DNA of 64,000 nt from Methylophaga sp. OBS3 (GTDB lineage Bacteria; Pseudomonadota; Gammaproteobacteria; Nitrosococcales; Methylophagaceae). Under the pieces are notes generated by a model. The model was given only the letters and a program-made list of their open reading frames with translations. It was not told the DNA's origin and did no database searches. Each line of letters begins with the position of its first letter. Within the stretch, counting starts at the first letter, position 1. The stretch spans positions 248,001 through 312,000 of the forward strand of contig NZ_JAPDMU010000002.1 in NCBI RefSeq assembly GCF_026319325.1, given 5' to 3'. The position numbers were made by a program, and so were the translations under genes. Of this stretch, positions 45,710 through 61,668 are shown one piece after another.

Positions 45710-46741
45710 ATGTTGCGCCGCTTTATTCTGACTTTATTTGTTGCTTTGTTGAGCTTGCCGATTCTTGCCAATGAAGTGGCATTAAATCCCAATCACCCGG
45801 ATCGTTACGTTGTTAAAAAAGGCGATACTTTATGGGACATTTCAGGCATGTTCCTACAGCATCCATGGCACTGGCCTGAGATTTGGGAGGTTAATCCTCA
45901 AGTGGATAATCCCCACCTTATATATCCTGGTGATGAACTATCTTTGGTCTACCGTAACGGACGTCCAGTGTTGGCGCTAAATCGCGGTAAACAAACATAC
46001 AAAATGTCACCAGAAGTGCGCGAAATGCAGTTGCAAAAGCCAATCCCAACCATCGCCATGGCTGATATTGGTCCTTTTTTAAGCAAACCAAAAGTTGTTG
46101 GTGCAGAAGTGTTGGACAGCGCGCCTTATATCGTTGCCAGCAGTGATGAGCGACTCATTTCAGGTACCGGTGACTTTGTTTACGCACGTGGCGTTACCGG
46201 CGAAGCCGGCCAAGATTTCAGTATTTTCCGTGGCGGCAAACAATATGTCGATCCTGATACGGGCGAATTACTCGGTTACGAAGCTATTTATACGGGTGAT
46301 GCAACTGTCACGGCAATTGGTGATCCTTCAACGGTCGATTTAACTTTTACCAATCGTGAAGTACAAATTGGTGACCGTTTACTTGAAGTGGAAGCCGATG
46401 ATTATGAAATGTATTTCTTCCCTCGCTCACCAGAAAAAGATATGTCCGGTCGAATTATTTCGGTATTTGATGGTGTGTCACAAGTTGGTCAATATCAAAT
46501 CATCGTATTGAACTTAGGTACTCGTGATGGTTTAGAGCTGGGTCATGTTTTATCACTTTATAAAGCGGGTCAAACTGTTAAAGATCAAGTTACAGCAGAT
46601 CGCTTTGATGAAGTAACTTTGCCGGATGAGCATGCAGGTGAAGCGCTAGTGTTCCGTTTGTTCGATAAAGTTAGCTATGCCATTGTGATGAAATCAACAA
46701 CAGCTGTTAACCTCTACGACAAGGTCAAATCAGCGGAGTAG
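45710..46741 (+). CDS. Exported LysM-domain protein
   Basis: This protein of about 343 aa has a signal peptide ending near ILA/NE and a LysM domain (about 30-80: YVVKKGDTLWDISGMF, then IYPGDELSLVY). The rest is a beta-rich region with no recognised enzyme motif. Such LysM proteins commonly precede dprA in gammaproteobacteria. I chose ATG 45710, with GAGG 8 bp upstream. It should bind peptidoglycan, but its specific role is unknown. Confidence 0.85.
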   Translation: MLRRFILTLFVALLSLPILANEVALNPNHPDRYVVKKGDTLWDISGMFLQHPWHWPEIWEVNPQVDNPHLIYPGDELSLVYRNGRPVLALNRGKQTYKMSPEVREMQLQKPIPTIAMADIGPFLSKPKVVGAEVLDSAPYIVASSDERLISGTGDFVYARGVTGEAGQDFSIFRGGKQYVDPDTGELLGYEAIYTGDATVTAIGDPSTVDLTFTNREVQIGDRLLEVEADDYEMYFFPRSPEKDMSGRIISVFDGVSQVGQYQIIVLNLGTRDGLELGHVLSLYKAGQTVKDQVTADRFDEVTLPDEHAGEALVFRLFDKVSYAIVMKSTTAVNLYDKVKSAE

Positions 46742-46746
46742 ATTCG

Positions 46747-47874
46747 ATTCTGACACAGGATGATTTTCCATCTGGCCAGAGGGAACTGGCCTGTCAAATA
46801 GCCTTACTGCGAACACCCGGAGTAGGGCCTGTCACATTTGCTAAAGTGATGGCTTTTGCCGGCAAGGCAAGCAGCGTGTTTCAGCAACCAGCCATGCTGA
46901 AACCTTTCTCTGAAAAACTCATCAATGCTCTAAAAACACCTGATTGGCAGCAAGTTAAGCTTGATTTAGATTGGCTTGCAGGACCAGACCGCTACATATT
47001 AACGTTAGATGATCCTCGTTATTCGTCGTTACTCAAAGAAATTTCTGATCCTCCGCCGTTATTGTTTGTTCAAGGCGATGTCGATTGCCTACAGGCATGG
47101 CAATTAGCCATTGTTGGCAGTAGAAACCCAACACCATCAGGTCGTGATAGTGCTTTTGAGTTTGCTCGATTTATGGCTGGCGGTGGGTTACACATTTGTA
47201 GTGGTCTGGCTGATGGAGTTGATGCCGCCGCACATAAAGGTGCTTTGGCTGCTGGCGGCAAAACGGTTGCAGTTGTTGGGACGGGGCTTGATAGAGTTTA
47301 TCCTGCCAAGCATCGGGATCTTGCCCATCAAATTGCCCAGCAAGGGGCCATCGTTTCTGAGTTTCCTTTAGGCACGCCACCACTGGCAGAAAACTTCCCC
47401 CGTCGAAACCGTATCATTAGTGGTTTGTCATTAGGTACGCTGGTGGTGGAGGCTGCTTTAAAAAGTGGCTCATTAATAACGGCGAGAATGGCCATGGAGC
47501 AAGGTCGTGAAGTATTTGCTATGCCGGGCTCGATTCACAACCCATTGGCAAGAGGATGTCATCAGCTAATCCGAGATGGAGCTAAGTTAGTTGAGAATGC
47601 CGATCACATTATTGATGAATTAGGCGCGTTGGCCGAATTTGCGCAAATAGCTGATCCAGAAGCAAATACTGAACTAGCTAGCGCACAGCCGCAAGATGAT
47701 GTCGAATATCAACAATTATTTGAACATTTAGGATTTGACCCCATACATATAGACGAACTGATTTTACGCAGCGGATTGACGGCTGATGCCGTTTCATCCA
47801 TGCTGTTATTACTGGAGCTGCAAGGTCGGGTCAGTGCTCTGCCGGGAGGTAGATATACACGCACTGCTGCTTGA
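46747..47874 (+). CDS. dprA: DNA-processing protein DprA, non-canonical start
   Basis: DprA loads RecA on incoming single-stranded DNA in transformation. The Rossmann core has AIVGSRNPTPSGRD, SGLADGVDAAAH, FPRRNRIISGL and EAALKSGSLITARMA; a winged-helix domain follows at the C-terminus. The in-frame sequence from 46747 contains the conserved N-terminal ACQIALLRTPGVGPVTFAKV, which lies before the first GTG/ATG (46846/46849). No ATG, GTG or TTG exists between the upstream in-frame stop (46708) and 46846. GGAG (46735-46738) is 8 bp before ATT 46747; CTG 46750 is an alternative. The predicted length is about 375 aa, normal for DprA. Confidence 0.85.
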   Translation: MLTQDDFPSGQRELACQIALLRTPGVGPVTFAKVMAFAGKASSVFQQPAMLKPFSEKLINALKTPDWQQVKLDLDWLAGPDRYILTLDDPRYSSLLKEISDPPPLLFVQGDVDCLQAWQLAIVGSRNPTPSGRDSAFEFARFMAGGGLHICSGLADGVDAAAHKGALAAGGKTVAVVGTGLDRVYPAKHRDLAHQIAQQGAIVSEFPLGTPPLAENFPRRNRIISGLSLGTLVVEAALKSGSLITARMAMEQGREVFAMPGSIHNPLARGCHQLIRDGAKLVENADHIIDELGALAEFAQIADPEANTELASAQPQDDVEYQQLFEHLGFDPIHIDELILRSGLTADAVSSMLLLLELQGRVSALPGGRYTRTAA

Positions 47875-47897
47875 TGAGGCCCACAATAGAGAAGCCG

Positions 47898-48365
47898 ATG
47901 AAAGAAAATGTAATTGATGTGTTGTTGTACTTGTTTGAGAACTACATCGACACTGAAGACAGTCGCCAGCCTGATAAAGATACGCTCGAGCTAGAATTAG
48001 AGCGCGTAGGTTTTCAGGAACTGGAAATCCACAAAGCGTTGGATTGGCTTGACACCATGACGGTGGTCGCACCGCAAGTTGACAATCCCGATGCTTCCAT
48101 CCGAGTGTTTAATGACACTGAAATGGAGCGGCTTGATGTACAGTGCCGAGGTTACCTACTGTTTTTAGAACAAGTAGGGGTTTTAGATAGCGAAACACGC
48201 GAAGTTGTTATTGAGCGGGTACTGGCACTAGATAGTGAAGAAATTGATTTAGAGCAACTCAAGTGGGTCGTGCTCATGGTGTTGTTCTATCAACCGGGTA
48301 GAGAAGTAGCTTATGCCTGGATGGAAGATTTGGTATTTGAGGATATGGAGGCGGTCATTCACTGA
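47898..48365 (+). CDS. smg: Smg/DUF494 protein
   Basis: This 155-aa acidic helical protein belongs to the Smg (DUF494) family found beside dprA and topA. The start MKENVIDVLLYLFENYID matches the family. I use the ATG at 47898; in-frame codons upstream (TTG 47871) overlap dprA. The role is unknown, although an effect on translation or DNA uptake has been suggested from context. A terminator follows. Confidence 0.92.
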   Translation: MKENVIDVLLYLFENYIDTEDSRQPDKDTLELELERVGFQELEIHKALDWLDTMTVVAPQVDNPDASIRVFNDTEMERLDVQCRGYLLFLEQVGVLDSETREVVIERVLALDSEEIDLEQLKWVVLMVLFYQPGREVAYAWMEDLVFEDMEAVIH

Positions 48366-48386
48366 TCGTTTTCTAAACCATCCCGT

Positions 48387-48416
48387 CAAGGCCCGTTTTT
48401 ACGGGCCTTGTTATTT
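48387..48416 (+). terminator. Intrinsic terminator of the lysM-dprA-smg group
   Basis: CAAGGCCCGT (48387-48396) pairs with ACGGGCCTTG (48401-48410) across TTTT, followed by TTATTT. It is short on Ts but strongly paired. Confidence 0.8.
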
Positions 48417-48446
48417 GTAAACGGATAAGATTTGGTGCAAAAACCT

Positions 48447-50729
48447 ATGGGAAAAAAACTCGTCATCGTTGAGTCGCCTGCTAAAGCCAAGACAATTAAA
48501 AAGTATCTTGGTAATGACGTAGAAGTACTTGCTTCTTATGGTCATGTACGCGATTTGCTGCCAAAAGAAGGCGCGGTGGATCCGAGTAAAGACTTTGCCA
48601 TGAAGTACCAGGTCATTGACCGTAACAGCAAACATGTCGATGCCATTGCCAAAGCAATGAAAAAAGCTGACACACTCTATCTCGCGACGGATCCGGATCG
48701 AGAAGGAGAGGCGATTTCCTGGCACTTGTATGAACTGCTGAAAAACAAAGGTGTATTGAAAAATAAAGAAACTCACCGTGTTGTGTTTCATGAGATCACC
48801 AAACAAGCCGTAAATGACGCTGTGGCGAATCCACGTGAGTTATCGATGGATTTGGTTAATGCGCAACAAGCTAGACGGGCATTGGACTATTTGGTTGGTT
48901 TTACACTATCTCCGCTATTATGGAAAAAAGTTCGTCGGGGTTTATCTGCGGGTAGGGTTCAAAGCCCAGCCTTACGAATGATTGTTGAGCGTGAGCTCGA
49001 AATCGAAGCGTTTAAAGCGCAAGAATACTGGACGATTGAAGCTGATGCTGAGACGGAAAAAACACCTTTCCAGGCAAAGCTGACGCATTATCAAAATGAG
49101 AAACTGAGCCAGTTCTCAATTGATAACACAGAGCAAGCGGATAAAGTTGTTGCCACCCTCAATAAAGCCGCCGACGGTAAATTACTGGTTACCAATGTTG
49201 AGAAAAAGCAACGTAAACGTAATCCTGCAGCGCCATTTACAACCTCAACACTGCAACAGGAAGCTTCCCGTAAGTTAGGTTTTGGTGCACAACGTACGAT
49301 GAGTGTTGCTCAGCAATTATATGAAGGTGTGGATACGGGGGAAGGTGCTGTGGGTCTTATCACCTACATGCGTACAGACTCAGTGACACTGGCCAATGAA
49401 GCCATTAGCGAATTACGTGAGTTTATTGCGGATCGTTATGGCAACCAATCGGTTCCTAGCAAACCGCAAGAATACAAAACCAAGTCCAAGAATGCCCAAG
49501 AAGCGCATGAGGCTGTTCGACCAACCTCCGTATTGCGTACGCCAGAAGAGATGAAGGCATACTTATCTTCTGATCAATTAAAACTATATAACTTGATTTG
49601 GCAGCGTACTGTCGCGAGCCAAATGGTACATGCGACCTTAAATACGGTTGCGGTAGATCTAGGTTGTGGTGCCGGCAATACGTTCAGAGCTAACGGTTCG
49701 ACCGTTGTTAACCCTGGCTTTATGAGTGTTTATCTTGAGGGTAAAGACGATAGTAAAGCCGATAAAGATGAAAACCTGCTACCGGCAATGGCAGTGGGGG
49801 ATGTGGTCAGCTTGAAAGCGATTCGCCCAGAACAGCATTTTACTGAGCCACCACCACGTTACAGTGAAGCAAGTTTGGTAAGAGCGCTGGAAGAACACGA
49901 TATTGGTCGTCCATCAACCTATGCCAGCATTATCTCTACCTTGCTGCAACGTGAGTATGTTGAGCTTGTTAATAAGCGTTTCCACCCGACAGATGTTGGT
50001 CGCGTCGTTGGTAAGTTTCTAGTTGAACACTTTACCCGTTACGTTGATTACAGCTTTACCGCAAAGCTTGAAGGTGAGCTGGATGCCGTTTCACGTGGTG
50101 AAGAAGAGTGGATCCCATTACTTCGTAATTTCTGGGGGCCATTCAAAGAGCAGGTCGAAACCAAAGATAAAGAAGTTCAGCGTAGTGATGTGACGCAAGA
50201 GCTGTTGGATGAAAACTGCCCTAAATGTGGCAAACAACTCTCAAGTCGTTTAGGTCGCAGCGGCCGCTTTATTGGTTGTACCGGCTATCCTGAGTGCGAT
50301 TACACCCGTAATGTTAATGGCGAAGAAACTACCGCAAGTGAGCCTGAAAAAGTTGAAGGCCGTCAGTGTCCAAAATGTGAGTCTGATCTGATTTACAGAA
50401 CGGGCCGTTACGGTAAATTTATTGGCTGTAGCAACTACCCAAAATGTAAACACATTGAATCGTTGGAGCAGCCTGCCAACACCGGGGTCGATTGTCCACA
50501 ATGTAACAAGGGCGAGATCCTGACGCGTAAGTCACGCCGTGGCAAAGTGTTTTACTCGTGCTCAGAATATCCGAAGTGTGACTATGCTTTGTGGAATGAG
50601 CCCGTCAAAGAAGCTTGTCCAAATTGCCAGTGGCCAATTTTGACTATCAAAACGACGAAGAGCAAAGGCACAGAAAAAGTTTGCCCACAGAAAGACTGTG
50701 GCTTTAGCGAGAAGGTTGAGTCGGCTTAA
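48447..50729 (+). CDS. topA: DNA topoisomerase I
   Basis: TopA (about 760 aa) relaxes negative supercoils. The Toprim domain shows KLVIVESPAKAKTIKKYLG and TDPDREGEAISWH. The catalytic Tyr is in GLITYMRTDS. Four C-terminal Cys-rich zinc modules (about 595-765) are visible, with CPKCGK, CPKCES, CPQCNK and CPNCQW starts. I chose ATG 48447; GTG 48435 is an alternative because the ribosome site is weak. The 3' end overlaps a convergent SelW-like gene by 4 bp. Confidence 0.96.
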   Translation: MGKKLVIVESPAKAKTIKKYLGNDVEVLASYGHVRDLLPKEGAVDPSKDFAMKYQVIDRNSKHVDAIAKAMKKADTLYLATDPDREGEAISWHLYELLKNKGVLKNKETHRVVFHEITKQAVNDAVANPRELSMDLVNAQQARRALDYLVGFTLSPLLWKKVRRGLSAGRVQSPALRMIVERELEIEAFKAQEYWTIEADAETEKTPFQAKLTHYQNEKLSQFSIDNTEQADKVVATLNKAADGKLLVTNVEKKQRKRNPAAPFTTSTLQQEASRKLGFGAQRTMSVAQQLYEGVDTGEGAVGLITYMRTDSVTLANEAISELREFIADRYGNQSVPSKPQEYKTKSKNAQEAHEAVRPTSVLRTPEEMKAYLSSDQLKLYNLIWQRTVASQMVHATLNTVAVDLGCGAGNTFRANGSTVVNPGFMSVYLEGKDDSKADKDENLLPAMAVGDVVSLKAIRPEQHFTEPPPRYSEASLVRALEEHDIGRPSTYASIISTLLQREYVELVNKRFHPTDVGRVVGKFLVEHFTRYVDYSFTAKLEGELDAVSRGEEEWIPLLRNFWGPFKEQVETKDKEVQRSDVTQELLDENCPKCGKQLSSRLGRSGRFIGCTGYPECDYTRNVNGEETTASEPEKVEGRQCPKCESDLIYRTGRYGKFIGCSNYPKCKHIESLEQPANTGVDCPQCNKGEILTRKSRRGKVFYSCSEYPKCDYALWNEPVKEACPNCQWPILTIKTTKSKGTEKVCPQKDCGFSEKVESA

Positions 50730-51001
50730 TTTTTTCGATCGACGTGACCGAGATCTTGCTCGGGGGCGATGACATCACGAACACGTTGTTTTAGTTCGCT
50801 GATGTCAGGGAAACCGCCCTCGGTTTTACGATCCCAAACCAGTTTGTCGTCAGCAGTGACTGTGAATAAGCCACCACTAGCCGGAACTAGCGTTAATTCA
50901 GCAATTTCACCATCAAAAGTTGATAACAACTCTTGCGCCATCCAAGCGGCTCGAAGCAGCCAACGACATTGTGTGCAGTAGTGAATTTTTACGTGATGCA
51001 T
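50726..51001 (-). CDS. SelT/SelW/SelH-family (Rdx) protein
   Basis: This 91-aa thioredoxin-fold protein has the CxxC motif CTQC at residues 9-12, where selenoproteins carry CxxU; here it is Cys. GGLFTV and WDRKTEGGFPD are family signatures. Its function is an unspecified thiol redox role. The ATG overlaps the purK stop (TAATG), so it is coupled to purEK. Confidence 0.9.
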   Translation of the reverse strand: MHHVKIHYCTQCRWLLRAAWMAQELLSTFDGEIAELTLVPASGGLFTVTADDKLVWDRKTEGGFPDISELKQRVRDVIAPEQDLGHVDRKN

Positions 51002-52131
51002 TAATCAGCTTGTAACGCAGCAAACACTTTTTCTGCTTGGCTATATGCGTTATCAGCTTGTTCAGCCAGCACGTTGAAGTGACCCATCTTACGGCCCGGT
51101 CGGGCAGATTTTTTACCGTATAAATGCAGTTTCACATTTGGCTCAGCCAATAATGTTTGCCAATGAGGTTGTGTTTGACCCCAGACATCACCGAGCAGGT
51201 TAATCATAACGACAGGGGTTTGCAGGCTGACATCGCCACTTGGTAGGCCACACAACATACGAACTTGTTGTTCAAACTGTGATGTTGCACAGGCATCTAA
51301 CGTGTAATGACCAGAGTTATGTGGTCTTGGCGCGATTTCATTGGCAATGACTTCATCTTGCTGAGAGATGAAAAACTCTACCGCTAAGGTACCCACATAA
51401 TCTAAGCCTTCTGCAATTTTGCTGGCTTTATCGATTGCTGACTGCGCTAATGCAGGTGCAACGGTTGAAGGTACAGTCGTGCTGTGCAAAATACCGTTCA
51501 CATGAACGTTTTCAGCAACAGGAAATGGCGTGATTTCACCACTTTGGCTGCGTGCCAATACCACAGAAACTTCACGCTCTAAATCAATACGCTGTTCTAA
51601 AACGCACTCTTTTTGACCTAAGTTATCAAATGCAGCATAGGCATCATCTAAGTTTTGGCAAACGACTTGGCCTTTGCCGTCATAACCAAAAGTCGCTACT
51701 TTAAGAATTGCCGGAAAGCTGATTTGGCCTTCGGCTTTAGCTAAATCGTCACGTTGGTAAATGCTAACAAAAGGGACGGTATTAATGCTTTGGCTGCGGA
51801 TAAAGTTTTTTTCCACATTACGGTTTTGCGTTTTTGCCAGTGCTTGTGATGACGGGTGAACCGTCGTGCGTTGCTCTAAAAAGGCAAGTGTTGTGGCTGG
51901 GATATTCTCAAACTCAGTTGAGATGGCCGCACAAGCTGATGCCAATTCGGTCAGTGCCTGTTCATCATCATAGGCTGCGCAAATATGCTGATCTGCGATA
52001 ATGCCGGCAGGACTATCTTTATCTGGATCGAGAACAATAACTTTATAACCCATGGTTTGCGCAGCAGTGGTAAACATTCTGCCAAGCTGGCCACCGCCGA
52101 GCATGCCTAAAGTTGCGCCGGGTAAAATCAT
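51001..52131 (-). CDS. purK: N5-carboxyaminoimidazole ribonucleotide synthase
   Basis: PurK (376 aa) is an ATP-grasp enzyme making N5-CAIR in purine synthesis. The N-terminal GATLGMLGGGQLGRM and the ATP-grasp EFFISQQDEVIANEIAPRPHNSGH are clear. It starts 11 bp after purE ends. Confidence 0.96.
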   Translation of the reverse strand: MILPGATLGMLGGGQLGRMFTTAAQTMGYKVIVLDPDKDSPAGIIADQHICAAYDDEQALTELASACAAISTEFENIPATTLAFLEQRTTVHPSSQALAKTQNRNVEKNFIRSQSINTVPFVSIYQRDDLAKAEGQISFPAILKVATFGYDGKGQVVCQNLDDAYAAFDNLGQKECVLEQRIDLEREVSVVLARSQSGEITPFPVAENVHVNGILHSTTVPSTVAPALAQSAIDKASKIAEGLDYVGTLAVEFFISQQDEVIANEIAPRPHNSGHYTLDACATSQFEQQVRMLCGLPSGDVSLQTPVVMINLLGDVWGQTQPHWQTLLAEPNVKLHLYGKKSARPGRKMGHFNVLAEQADNAYSQAEKVFAALQAD

Positions 52132-52142
52132 TTATCGTCCTC

Positions 52143-52637
52143 TTATGCTTCTGGTGGCAAAGTCATTTCCAGTACCGACTGGTGTTGATCTTTGCGGAAT
52201 TGTTCAAGTTTTTCAGACAGTGCCTTGTCAGTGTTAGCAAGCATGGCAATCGCAAATAAAGCGGCATTGGCAGCGCCGGCTTCACCAATTGCGAATGTCG
52301 CAACCGGAATACCTTTTGGCATCTGTACAATAGATAACAGTGAGTCTTGGCCTTTCAGGTAACGAGAAGGTACGGGCACACCCAGAACCGGCACGGTGGT
52401 ATTTGCTGCCAACATGCCTGGCAAGTGAGCTGCACCGCCTGCACCAGCAATGATGCATTGTAGGCCTTTTTCTTGGGCTGTTTGAGCGTATTCAGTGAGT
52501 AGATCAGGTGTTCTATGTGCAGAAACAACTTGGGCTTCATAAGGCACACCGAAAGCTTCCAGTTGCGCTACTGCTTTTTGCATAACAGGCCAGTCACTAT
52601 TGCTGCCCATTACCACGCCGATAATTGGTTGGCTCAT
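52143..52637 (-). CDS. purE: N5-CAIR mutase PurE
   Basis: PurE (164 aa) rearranges N5-CAIR to CAIR. It shows [20 protein letters not shown] and [13 protein letters not shown], the class I PurE motifs. It is the first gene of purE-purK-selW-like and diverges from gltB across a 242-bp gap. Confidence 0.97.
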   Translation of the reverse strand: MSQPIIGVVMGSNSDWPVMQKAVAQLEAFGVPYEAQVVSAHRTPDLLTEYAQTAQEKGLQCIIAGAGGAAHLPGMLAANTTVPVLGVPVPSRYLKGQDSLLSIVQMPKGIPVATFAIGEAGAANAALFAIAMLANTDKALSEKLEQFRKDQHQSVLEMTLPPEA

Positions 52638-52802
52638 AATCAGTCTTATCTGTCTGAGAAAAAGCAGTGCATTTTAGCTAGTTTATTGAAAATAGGAAAA
52701 TTTAACCTATAAAAAAGCGTTGTAACTTAACGCGGATAATTGAATGCAACGGTTTGAATAGATATACTTGTTGATCCATTCTGCCGTTTTTTTTGCGACT
52801 CT

Positions 52803-52840
52803 CCTCCGGTTTTGATAAGCCGTGCCGGTTCCGCCGGAGG
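52803..52840 (+). promoter_or_regulatory. GC-rich leader hairpin before gltB
   Basis: CCTCCGG (52803-52809) can pair with CCGGAGG (52834-52840), or CCGG (52825-52828) with CCGG (52834-52837); the two are mutually exclusive. The segment is much richer in GC than its surroundings and lies about 40-80 bp before the GTG of gltB. This may be an attenuator or leader structure (inference). Confidence 0.4.
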
Positions 52841-52879
52841 GATTACGCGACGGCGCTAACAGACGATGAAGGTATAGAC

Positions 52880-58779
<5,900 letters not shown>

Positions 58780-58802
58780 AAAACGCCATTGCTGCAGTCA
58801 TT

Positions 58803-58855
58803 AACGCACTGAGCGTGTCTGATTTGTTTAATCCGGCCGCCAGTGCGTTTTTTAT
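58803..58855 (+). terminator. Terminator after gltD
   Basis: AACGCACTG (58803-58811) pairs with CAGTGCGTT (58841-58849) in a perfect 9-bp stem with a 29-nt loop, followed by TTTTT. The long loop is unusual but the geometry otherwise fits an intrinsic terminator. Confidence 0.7.
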
Positions 58856-58879
58856 GCGCCAAAGAATGAAGGAGAAGCT

Positions 58880-59944
58880 GTGTCAGAATTGAAAAATGAT
58901 CGTTATCTACGAGCATTGTTGAAACAACCGGTAGATAGAACACCGATCTGGATCATGCGCCAAGCAGGGCGGTATTTGCCTGAGTATCGAGAAGTAAGAG
59001 CAAAAGCAGGGGATTTTATGACCCTTTGCTCTACGCCAGAGTTAGCGTGCGAGGTTACTCTACAGCCGTTGAGACGCTATGACTTGGATGCTTCCATCAT
59101 CTTCTCAGATATCCTGACAATTCCTGATGCAATGGGCTTGGGGCTCTACTTTGCGACTGGTGAAGGGCCAAAGTTTGAACGTACGATTCGCACGGCTGCA
59201 GATGTAGAAAAGCTGCCTGTACCAGATATGAATGAAAGCCTGCGTTATGTAATGGATGCTATTCGTCTGACGCGGCGAGAAATTGATGGCAAAGTACCGT
59301 TGATTGGCTTTAGCGGTAGCCCATGGACATTAGCGTGTTACATGGTTGAAGGGGGATCTTCAAAAGACTTTGCCAAAATTAAGGGTATGGCTTTTGATGC
59401 GCCTGATGTAATGCATGCCTTGCTGGCAAAGTTAGCCACGGCGGTTACTGATTACCTAAACGCACAAATTGAGGCTGGTGCCCAAGCTATCATGTTATTT
59501 GATACCTGGGGCGGCAGCTTGAGTGGGCCAAACTATCGTGAGTTTTCTCTGCAATACATGCAGCAAATCATCGCGGGATTAAAGAAAGAGAATGAAGGTC
59601 GTAAAGTCCCGCTAACGATGTTCACCAAAGGTGGTGGTCAATGGTTAAGCCATATGGCCGAGGTTGGTGCAGATGCATTAGGCTTGGACTGGACAACAGA
59701 TATTTCCTTAGCACGATATCAAGTAGGCGATAAAGTCGCGTTACAAGGCAATATGGACCCATGTGTGTTGTACGCTTCACCTGACCGTATTGAAGCGGAA
59801 GTAAAAGATATTCTTGCTGGCTATGGTCATGGCAGTGGCCATGTCTTTAATTTGGGCCATGGTATCCATCCAACCATCAACCCAGAACATGTAGCGGCAT
59901 TGGTTGAGGCTGTTCATAAACACTCAATGCCATACCATCAATAA
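58880..59944 (+). CDS. hemE: Uroporphyrinogen decarboxylase
   Basis: HemE (354 aa) converts uroporphyrinogen III to coproporphyrinogen III in haem synthesis. It starts GTG with AGGAG upstream. [16 protein letters not shown] and [16 protein letters not shown] are family signatures. The C-terminal [13 protein letters not shown] is typical. A bidirectional terminator follows. Confidence 0.97.
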   Translation: MSELKNDRYLRALLKQPVDRTPIWIMRQAGRYLPEYREVRAKAGDFMTLCSTPELACEVTLQPLRRYDLDASIIFSDILTIPDAMGLGLYFATGEGPKFERTIRTAADVEKLPVPDMNESLRYVMDAIRLTRREIDGKVPLIGFSGSPWTLACYMVEGGSSKDFAKIKGMAFDAPDVMHALLAKLATAVTDYLNAQIEAGAQAIMLFDTWGGSLSGPNYREFSLQYMQQIIAGLKKENEGRKVPLTMFTKGGGQWLSHMAEVGADALGLDWTTDISLARYQVGDKVALQGNMDPCVLYASPDRIEAEVKDILAGYGHGSGHVFNLGHGIHPTINPEHVAALVEAVHKHSMPYHQ

Positions 59945-59970
59945 TAAATATTCATTTATTAGACATAAAA

Positions 59971-59998
59971 AAAGGGCCGGTAAAACCGGCCCTTTTTG
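59971..59998. terminator. Bidirectional terminator between hemE and amtB
   Basis: AAAGGGCCGGT (59971-59981) pairs with ACCGGCCCTTT (59985-59995) around AAA. A-tract on the left and T-tract on the right allow termination of hemE (plus) and amtB (minus). Confidence 0.95.
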
Positions 59999-60017
59999 TT
60001 ATCACCTAAAGTGGTAA

Positions 60018-61247
60018 TTATTTGGTGTTGCTTGAAAACTCTGGATAAGCTTCCATACCGCATTCAACCAAATCCACACCTTCGGCTTCTTCTTCTTCGC
60101 TAACACGAATGCCCATAACCATTTTCAGGATAGACCAGACAATGAAGCTGACTACGAATACCCAAACAAAGATGGTTACTGCACCGATGATTTGTGCAGA
60201 GAAGCTAGCATCGCTGTTAGTCAGTGGCACAGCCAACAGACCCCAGATACCAACTACACCGTGCACAGAGATAGCGCCGACTGGATCATCAATTTTGATT
60301 TTATCCATGAAGATGATTGAGAACACAACTAACAGACCACCAACTGCACCAATCAGTGTAGCGATAAGTGGTGTTGGTGTGTCAGGACCAGCTGTAATAG
60401 CAACCAGACCAGCTAATGCACCATTCAGAATCATAGTTAAGTCTGCTTTACCGAACAGCAGTTTAGCGACGATTAGAGCAGCAATCACACCACCTGCAGC
60501 TGCAGCGTTAGTGTTCATGAATACATTTGCAACAGCGTTAGCATCAGCAACAGAAGCAGTAGCCAGAACTGAACCACCGTTGAAGCCGAACCAACCCATC
60601 CACAGGATGAATGTACCCAGAGTTGCTAATGGTAAGTTTGCACCTGGAATTGGGCGAACTTCACCGTTAGGACCGTATTTGCCTTTACGAGCACCCAGCA
60701 GGATTACACCAGCAAGCGCTGCAGCAGCACCAGCCATGTGAACGATACCTGAACCAGCGAAGTCAAGGAAACCGATATCACCTAGGTTGAACATGCCGAA
60801 GACATCTTGGCCACCCCAAGTCCAGCTACCTTGCATTGGGTAGATGAAGCCAGTCATGACTACTGCGAAAGCAGCAAATGTCCAAAGCTTCATACGCTCA
60901 GCAACGGCACCAGAAACAATTGACATCGCAGTTGCAACGAACACAACTTGGAAGAAGAAGTCAGCTGATGGAGAGTAAGTCCATTCATCAGCAACGCCAT
61001 CACCCATGATGCCTGACAAGAAGATACCACCGTCATACATAATGCTATAACCAACGATCATGTACATGATGCAAGCAATCGCAAACAACATAACGTTTTT
61101 GGTCAAGATTTCGGCAGTGTTTTTAGAACGTACTAAGCCTGATTCCAGCATTGCGAAACCAGCGGCCATCCACATTACAAAGGCACCACTGATTACAAAG
61201 TAAAAAGTATCCAATGCATATTGGAGTTCGAAGATTTGATTTTCCAT
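60018..61247 (-). CDS. amtB: Ammonium transporter
   Basis: AmtB (409 aa) is an ammonium channel of the inner membrane, with about 11 helices. It starts MENQIFELQYALDTFYFVIS with no cleavable signal, and shows GFAMLESGLVRSKN, DFAGSGIVHMAGAAAAL (pore His) and ISVHGVVGIWG (second pore His). It is last in torF-glnK-amtB, following glnK by 19 bp; GlnK binding should gate it. Confidence 0.95.
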   Translation of the reverse strand: MENQIFELQYALDTFYFVISGAFVMWMAAGFAMLESGLVRSKNTAEILTKNVMLFAIACIMYMIVGYSIMYDGGIFLSGIMGDGVADEWTYSPSADFFFQVVFVATAMSIVSGAVAERMKLWTFAAFAVVMTGFIYPMQGSWTWGGQDVFGMFNLGDIGFLDFAGSGIVHMAGAAAALAGVILLGARKGKYGPNGEVRPIPGANLPLATLGTFILWMGWFGFNGGSVLATASVADANAVANVFMNTNAAAAGGVIAALIVAKLLFGKADLTMILNGALAGLVAITAGPDTPTPLIATLIGAVGGLLVVFSIIFMDKIKIDDPVGAISVHGVVGIWGLLAVPLTNSDASFSAQIIGAVTIFVWVFVVSFIVWSILKMVMGIRVSEEEEAEGVDLVECGMEAYPEFSSNTK

Positions 61248-61266
61248 CGTATTAACTCCTTCAAGC

Positions 61267-61668
<402 letters not shown>

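Noticed and set aside
46846-46851. GTG/ATG at 46846/46849 as the dprA start
   Set aside because: This would delete the conserved N-terminal domain, which is clearly encoded upstream in the same frame.
52793-52879. In-frame extension of gltB from TTG 52793
   Set aside because: There is no ribosome site there, and the family start matches GTG 52880, which follows AAGG; the extension also overlaps the leader hairpin.
60109-60741. A 210-codon open frame on the plus strand
   Set aside because: It lies wholly antisense to amtB, which has clear family motifs; composition is Ala/Thr/Pro-rich as expected for a shadow frame.
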